A DNA stretch of 37,051 nucleotides from an uncultured Bacteroidota bacterium. GTDB lineage: Bacteria; Bacteroidota; Rhodothermia; Rhodothermales; UBA10348. The translations under genes and the position numbers were made by a program. The notes beneath the pieces are model-generated. The model searched no databases. It had not been told where the DNA came from and worked only from the letters and a program-made list of their open reading frames with translations. Of the stretch, positions 33,313 to 37,051 are shown piece by piece (within the stretch, counting starts at the first letter, position 1; each line of letters begins with the position of its first letter). The stretch spans positions 1 to 37,051 of the forward strand of contig CALFHN010000098.1 in assembly GCA_937876355.1 (NCBI GenBank), given 5' to 3'.

Positions 33313-34720
33313 TCACTTGGAACCTCTTAGTTCAGCGGTCAAGTTAAATATCATGTACAGGTCTATTGTTTGTTCAAGACCTGAGTCTTGATCGGTGCCT
33401 TCTCCAGAAACAGGAAGTCCGAATAAAAAGCGGTCGCCCGGGGGGAAGGTGTCAAAAAGGTTGGTTCCGAATAGCAACAAGTTACTTGACAAATCTTCTG
33501 AAGCAGCTTGGATCGAAAAGCCATTTTCGAGAGTCACAGGACGGCTTTCGCCTCCGGAATCCACATTCATAGCATACAACGTTCCCCATCTGCAGACCAT
33601 TTGGGGAGCGTTTTTCCATTTTCCCAGATCAAATAAGGAGAGCTATATAGGTTTTCCACTGATTGCACATAAATAGCGCCTTGATCTTCAAAAGCTAGGT
33701 AGCGGCTGTCTAGCGAAAAATCGAAATGGCGGGGATTCCCACCTGGGCCGAGATGAGTCAAATCATCTATTCTGTAGGAATATTGTTCGCTATTGTTCAG
33801 ATCTAAAATGATATAGTAGCTCTGAGAATTCATCAGTGTTGGAATGCCAGCTACCATCGCCGCCATTATCCCATCTGGAGAAATCAGTAAATCAACTAAT
33901 GTGGAATTTCCAGACTTAAGAATCGTGGCTTCACCCGAATTGCCATTTAGCGATTTCCGCATGATGGATCGGACATTATCTTCGATCCGGCGCGCAAAAT
34001 AGAGCGAATCGCCAGCCGGATTCCAAGCTGGGTAGTCACTGATCCCCCAGAAGTGAATGACCGGCGCGAGCCCGATGCGAAATCCAAATATCTGATGCGG
34101 GAATGATCTGATCGCCCCTGACTTCTTCAACAACAACGGCAGCTATTATCCCGGATGGGTGGACGGCAGCGCTTCGATAAATGCCCGGTGGGAATTCCCT
34201 TCCGGGATCTTCAGTGATAAACGTTCCATCAGTCTGTTTTATAACTAGTGGCCGCAAGGGTCGGGAAGCATTGACCGTACCCACGTTCATTCCGGCGTGG
34301 GTAAGCGTTCCTTCTTTGGAAATAGAACGGTCTTCGACTCTAACATCTTGTTCAATCGAAATCACGGGGCCGGTTACCTCAAACCGATCTAAATCGAACG
34401 GGGCGGCAAGAACGTCATTTTCTTTGTTGAAAATCAAATAACCATAGTCCATGTACTGGGCGAGGGAGCGAGTCCCAACGGAATGGATGCAGCGCTTCAG
34501 TTACCTGGGAGGCATTACTGGGATGATGGAGCTGCGCAGCACTTTTAGCTTCTCAGTAGAAGCATTCACGATCGTCTTTACTGGATAAAGCGGCGCTAGG
34601 AAGCACTTTTATGGCTACCTCTCGGTCCAATTTGGTGTCCCGCGCTTTGTAGACGATGCCCATGCAGCCTCGACCAAGCTCGGCGACAATATTGTAATGG
34701 GAAAGATTGGATCCGATCAT
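33313..34720 (-). pseudogene. Decayed Ser/Thr kinase/PD40 fusion gene
   Basis: From the ATG at 34720 the frame begins [20 protein letters not shown] and [11 protein letters not shown] (Lys38). It meets TGA at codon 56 (34553-34555), exactly where the related copy at 27067 has Arg in FYREA. Kinase homology continues in frame past the stop (EAKSAAQLHHPS) and then ends at about 34500, so the rest of the catalytic domain is gone. Downstream from 34452 three overlapping frames carry PD40/TolB-like blades: LAAPFDLDRFEVTGP, YPAWNPAGDSLYFARR, PKWSADGE and a LYAMNVDSG end. Frame changes fall near 34080 and 33590. One nonsense codon, one large internal deletion and two frameshifts make it a pseudogene of a gene that was originally collinear. 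Confidence 0.88.
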
Positions 34721-34847
34721 AGTGAAGCCTGACTGGGAATTGGAATACCGAGTAGAGAAAACGTAATAAGAAGAAGAATATGATCCTACCCAGTCAGCAT
34801 GAATGCATGAAGTGCAGCCGGTTTACGCGGTGTAAAGTACAAGCAGA

Positions 34848-35060
34848 CTACCTCGGAATCCGAATAATAAAGGTGGCTCCTTATCCCTTTTCGGATTCTA
34901 CGGTGAACTGGTCCCCATGCGCTTGCGTCACGGTATCGTAACTCATGGAAAGACCGAGTCCGGTTCCTGACCCAGTAGGTTTGGTGGTGAAGAACAGCTT
35001 GAAAATATCTTCCAGATGAGCGGGGTCGATTCCATACTCGCGTTTCCGCCACCTGATAAA
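34848..35060 (-). pseudogene. C-terminal remnant of a histidine kinase
   Basis: One frame encodes GIDPAHLEDIFKLFFTTKPTGSGTGLGLSMSY, the F- and G2-box end of a HATPase_c domain, then VTQAHGDQFTVESEKG. A TAA follows at 34881-34883, where the family has Glu in GEG. Past it GATFIIRIPR, the normal kinase end, is still in frame before a TAG at 34848. The upstream kinase domains are absent and an unrelated sequence joins at about 35060. The remnant carries a nonsense codon and cannot function. The 100 bases between it and the kinase pseudogene show nothing further. Confidence 0.8.
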
Positions 35061-35144
35061 CATGTAAGCCAGCGCCAAGTGCCGATGGACCCGGTCGTAG
35101 AGTAGTCCGAGGCGCTCCAAGAAGCCAAGGAAGCCACCAAACAT
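35061..35144 (-). mobile_element. Possible tail of an IS3-type transposase
   Basis: In frame with the histidine-kinase remnant lies FLERLGLLYDRVHRHLALAYM. The pattern YxRVxRHxALxY resembles the C-terminal end of IS3/IS150-type integrase domains (YNRVRRHSALGY). Only about 20 residues support it and no inverted repeats or target duplications were found, so this is a lead rather than a firm call. Confidence 0.35.
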
Positions 35145-35298
35145 TTCGAACTTAAAATATAGTCGTGCTTGGCTATGCGCCTAGCCCAATGTGATATTCG
35201 ACCGGGAGATATGCAAGTTCACTATGTTATCGTTGGCTGGATCTAGTTTTTGTGTCCGGGAGAAAGATTTTTCTATCTTGGATTAAAACGAGATAGCT
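35145..35298. other. Intergenic stretch before the peptide-transporter genes
   Basis: This stretch should hold the promoter of the two ATPase genes that follow. I see an AT-rich stretch but no element I would assign with confidence, and no hairpin or repeat. Confidence 0.4.
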
Positions 35299-36282
35299 TT
35301 GACCCCACCCGTACTACACATCCAAGACCTTTCAGTGGAGTTTCAAACTCCCACTGGGACAGTAGCGGCGGTTAATGAGTTCAGTTTGACCCTTCAGCCG
35401 GGCGAAACAGTCGCTCTCGTGGGTGAATCTGGATCTGGCAAATCGGTTTCGTGTCTTGCGGTTATGGGCTTACTCCCACCGTCTGGTCTGATCAGTTCTG
35501 GGTCCATTCTGTTTAACGGCGAGGATCTTCTTTCCTTCGATTCAAACCGTAGACGACGCGTCAGGGGCAAGGATATCGCCATGATTTTTCAGGAGCCCAT
35601 GACTAGTTTGAATCCAGTTTTTCGGGTGGGTAACCAGATTGCTGAGGCAACCCAGGTCGCTTCTGGAGCCGGTAAAGTGGACTCGATGAAGCGAGCTAAA
35701 GAGCTACTTGATCTGGTCCGCATTTCGGACGCAGAAAGTCGTCTAAAAAACTATCCGCACGAAATGTCAGGGGGGATGCGCCAACGCATCATGATTGCGA
35801 TGGCCCTTGCCGGGAAACCGTCCGTGTTGATAGCCGACGAACCGACAACGGCCCTTGATGTAACTGTTCAGGCTCAAATATTGGAATTGCTCGCTGATAT
35901 CCAAAAAGAAATGGACCTGGCTATGCTTTTTGTGACCCACGACCTTGGGGTCGTTGCGGGTATCGCGGATCGTGTTTGCGTGATGTACGCGGGTCAGAAA
36001 GTTGAAATGGGGGGCGTAAACGAGGTCTACGAACGACCTCTGATGCCGTATACCGCTGGGCTATTAAGCAGCGTTCCTCGTTTGATGCGCACCGGGCGCA
36101 GTGATCGCCTTACGACTATTCCGGGTAGTAGCCCTGAACCCGGAACCCATAGAACGGGCTGCGCCTTTGCACCAAGATGTACTTATGTCCAGGATATCTG
36201 CCGTGAGGGCCCCATTCCGCTATTAACACAGCAAAGCCGAGAAGCGAGATGCATCCGGCTTGATGATCTGAGCTTAGCATGA
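35299..36282 (+). CDS. Oligopeptide/dipeptide ABC transporter ATPase (OppD/DppD-like)
   Basis: Cytoplasmic ATPase of 327 residues for a peptide or nickel-type importer. Walker [10 protein letters not shown]-loop [10 protein letters not shown], signature MSGGMRQR, Walker [20 protein letters not shown] and H-loop VTHDLGVVA are all intact. The C-terminus carries the oligopeptide-transporter motif with its Cys residues ([15 protein letters not shown]), which in OppD/DppD proteins can bind an iron-sulfur cluster. Translation starts at TTG 35299 with no better upstream ATG. The stop overlaps the next gene's ATG (ATGA), so the two are coupled. Permeases and the binding protein are not in the window. 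Confidence 0.94.
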   Translation: MTPPVLHIQDLSVEFQTPTGTVAAVNEFSLTLQPGETVALVGESGSGKSVSCLAVMGLLPPSGLISSGSILFNGEDLLSFDSNRRRRVRGKDIAMIFQEPMTSLNPVFRVGNQIAEATQVASGAGKVDSMKRAKELLDLVRISDAESRLKNYPHEMSGGMRQRIMIAMALAGKPSVLIADEPTTALDVTVQAQILELLADIQKEMDLAMLFVTHDLGVVAGIADRVCVMYAGQKVEMGGVNEVYERPLMPYTAGLLSSVPRLMRTGRSDRLTTIPGSSPEPGTHRTGCAFAPRCTYVQDICREGPIPLLTQQSREARCIRLDDLSLA

Positions 36283-37051
36283 GCAAAACCGATCCATTTC
36301 TCGTCGTTGAAGACTTGACGGTAGTCTTTCCCGCCAAAGGGGGCAAACATTTGAAGGCTGTGTCCGATGTTTCAATCCAGATTCAGCGTGGTGAAGTGTT
36401 TGGGCTGGTTGGAGAGTCTGGGTCGGGGAAAACCACACTTGGAAGGGCTATTCTGGGTCTTGTTCCGGTTTCTTCCGGCAAGGTGTCCTTCGACCAGTCC
36501 GATGTACACGCAATGACTTCGAAGGAACTCCAAGTATTTAGAACTAGGGTACAGGTAGTTTTTCAAGATCCTTTTGGGAGCCTCAATCCCAGAATGTCTG
36601 TCGATTCCATACTCCGGGAAGCGGTTCTTTTAGTTGATTCTCGAGAAAAATCGAGCGCCCGAATTGCAGAACTTCTCAATTTGGTGGGGCTTTCGTCAAA
36701 TGCCAAGTCCAAGTATCCACACGAATTTTCTGGTGGTCAAAGACAACGAATTTGTATCGCTCGAGCGTTGGCGGTTAGGCCGGAGTTCCTCGTAGCGGAC
36801 GAGCCGGTGGCTGCCCTCGACGTATCCGTCCAAGCCCAGATCGTAAACTTATTGCAGGACCTTCAACACGATCTCGGATTGACCATGCTTTTCATCGCTC
36901 ACGACCTCGCAGTGGTACGACACATTTCTGACCGAATCGGAGTGATGTATCTTGGGCGGCTTCAGGAGGTCGGAACGGCGGATGATATACTGGACAGAGC
37001 GGCTCACCCGTATACGCGCGCCCTCCTTTCGGCCGTGCCCAATCCCGATCC
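36279..37051 (+). CDS. Oligopeptide/dipeptide ABC transporter ATPase (OppF/DppF-like), cut by window edge
   Basis: The first 257 codons of the second ATPase of the same importer are visible; the frame is still open at the window end. Walker A GESGSGKTT, Q-loop FQDPFGSLNPRMSV, signature FSGGQRQRI, Walker B FLVADEPVAALDVSVQAQI and H-loop AHDLAVV are intact. The sequence ends in AHPYTRALLSAVPNPD, close to the start of the C-terminal oligopeptide-transporter region. It overlaps the OppD-like gene by four bases. OppD and OppF form the ATPase heterodimer, so the pair is coherent. Confidence 0.95.
   Translation, partial: MSKTDPFLVVEDLTVVFPAKGGKHLKAVSDVSIQIQRGEVFGLVGESGSGKTTLGRAILGLVPVSSGKVSFDQSDVHAMTSKELQVFRTRVQVVFQDPFGSLNPRMSVDSILREAVLLVDSREKSSARIAELLNLVGLSSNAKSKYPHEFSGGQRQRICIARALAVRPEFLVADEPVAALDVSVQAQIVNLLQDLQHDLGLTMLFIAHDLAVVRHISDRIGVMYLGRLQEVGTADDILDRAAHPYTRALLSAVPNPD

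Overview
The window is a contiguous stretch of a Gram-negative bacterial chromosome with moderate GC. Outer-membrane-type beta-barrel proteins, a lipoprotein, a Tat-type lipoprotein, long FtsX/MacB permeases, DUF4097 repeats, remnants of Ser/Thr-kinase/PD40 fusions and a GlnRS with a C-terminal YqeY-like tail together suggest the Bacteroidota/Rhodothermota/Balneolota side of the tree. That placement is inference, because the window holds no rRNA or other marker gene. I saw no tRNA, rRNA, CRISPR array, prophage or intact insertion sequence.

Layout. (1) 1-5.2 kb, minus strand: HIT hydrolase, a 666-aa outer-membrane-like protein, dephospho-CoA kinase, acyltransferase, and a sensor histidine kinase cut by the window edge. 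(2) 5.4-7.5 kb: a pterin pair (PTPS-type enzyme and GTP cyclohydrolase I) facing a YqgE/AlgH protein and an unknown protein. (3) 7.8-11.3 kb: an efflux adaptor, a MacB/LolD-type ATPase, a small unknown protein and an SDR. The intergenic DNA here carries an 18-bp tandem array, two 7-bp tandem arrays and a strong hairpin. (4) 11.4-16.7 kb: DUF4097 protein, GNAT, glutaminyl-tRNA synthetase and a PD40 lipoprotein. (5) 16.8-21.0 kb: an FtsX-type permease, a second ATPase with altered motifs, a small beta-barrel protein and a relic of another permease. (6) 21.0-26.7 kb: two paralogous alpha/beta hydrolases, a SpoU methyltransferase, an SDR, an orphan TRAP binding protein, a LOG protein, an HTH protein and a DM13-like protein. 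(7) 26.8-35.2 kb: a mosaic in which intact genes (LLM oxidoreductase, class III aminotransferase, TolB-like protein, RluF) alternate with truncated ones (two kinase N-lobes, two PD40 tails, NCS1 permease tail, dihydropyrimidinase head, FtsX piece, histidine-kinase tail, possible IS3-type transposase tail). (8) 35.3 kb to the end: the two ATPases of an oligopeptide/dipeptide-type ABC importer, the second one cut by the window edge.

How the genes fit together. The adaptor/ATPase pair and the permease/ATPase pair look like parts of MacAB-like export systems. NCS1, aminotransferase and dihydropyrimidinase form a tightly spaced co-directional block that looks like a piece of a reductive pyrimidine-degradation operon cut at both ends. 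The FolE/PTPS pair carries the CxxxxxHGH motif associated with biopterin-type enzymes rather than the QueD motif. No single stretch is convincingly a new multi-gene system. The strongest leads are the fragment mosaic, the paired intergenic arrays around 9.1-10.4 kb, and the degenerate second export ATPase.
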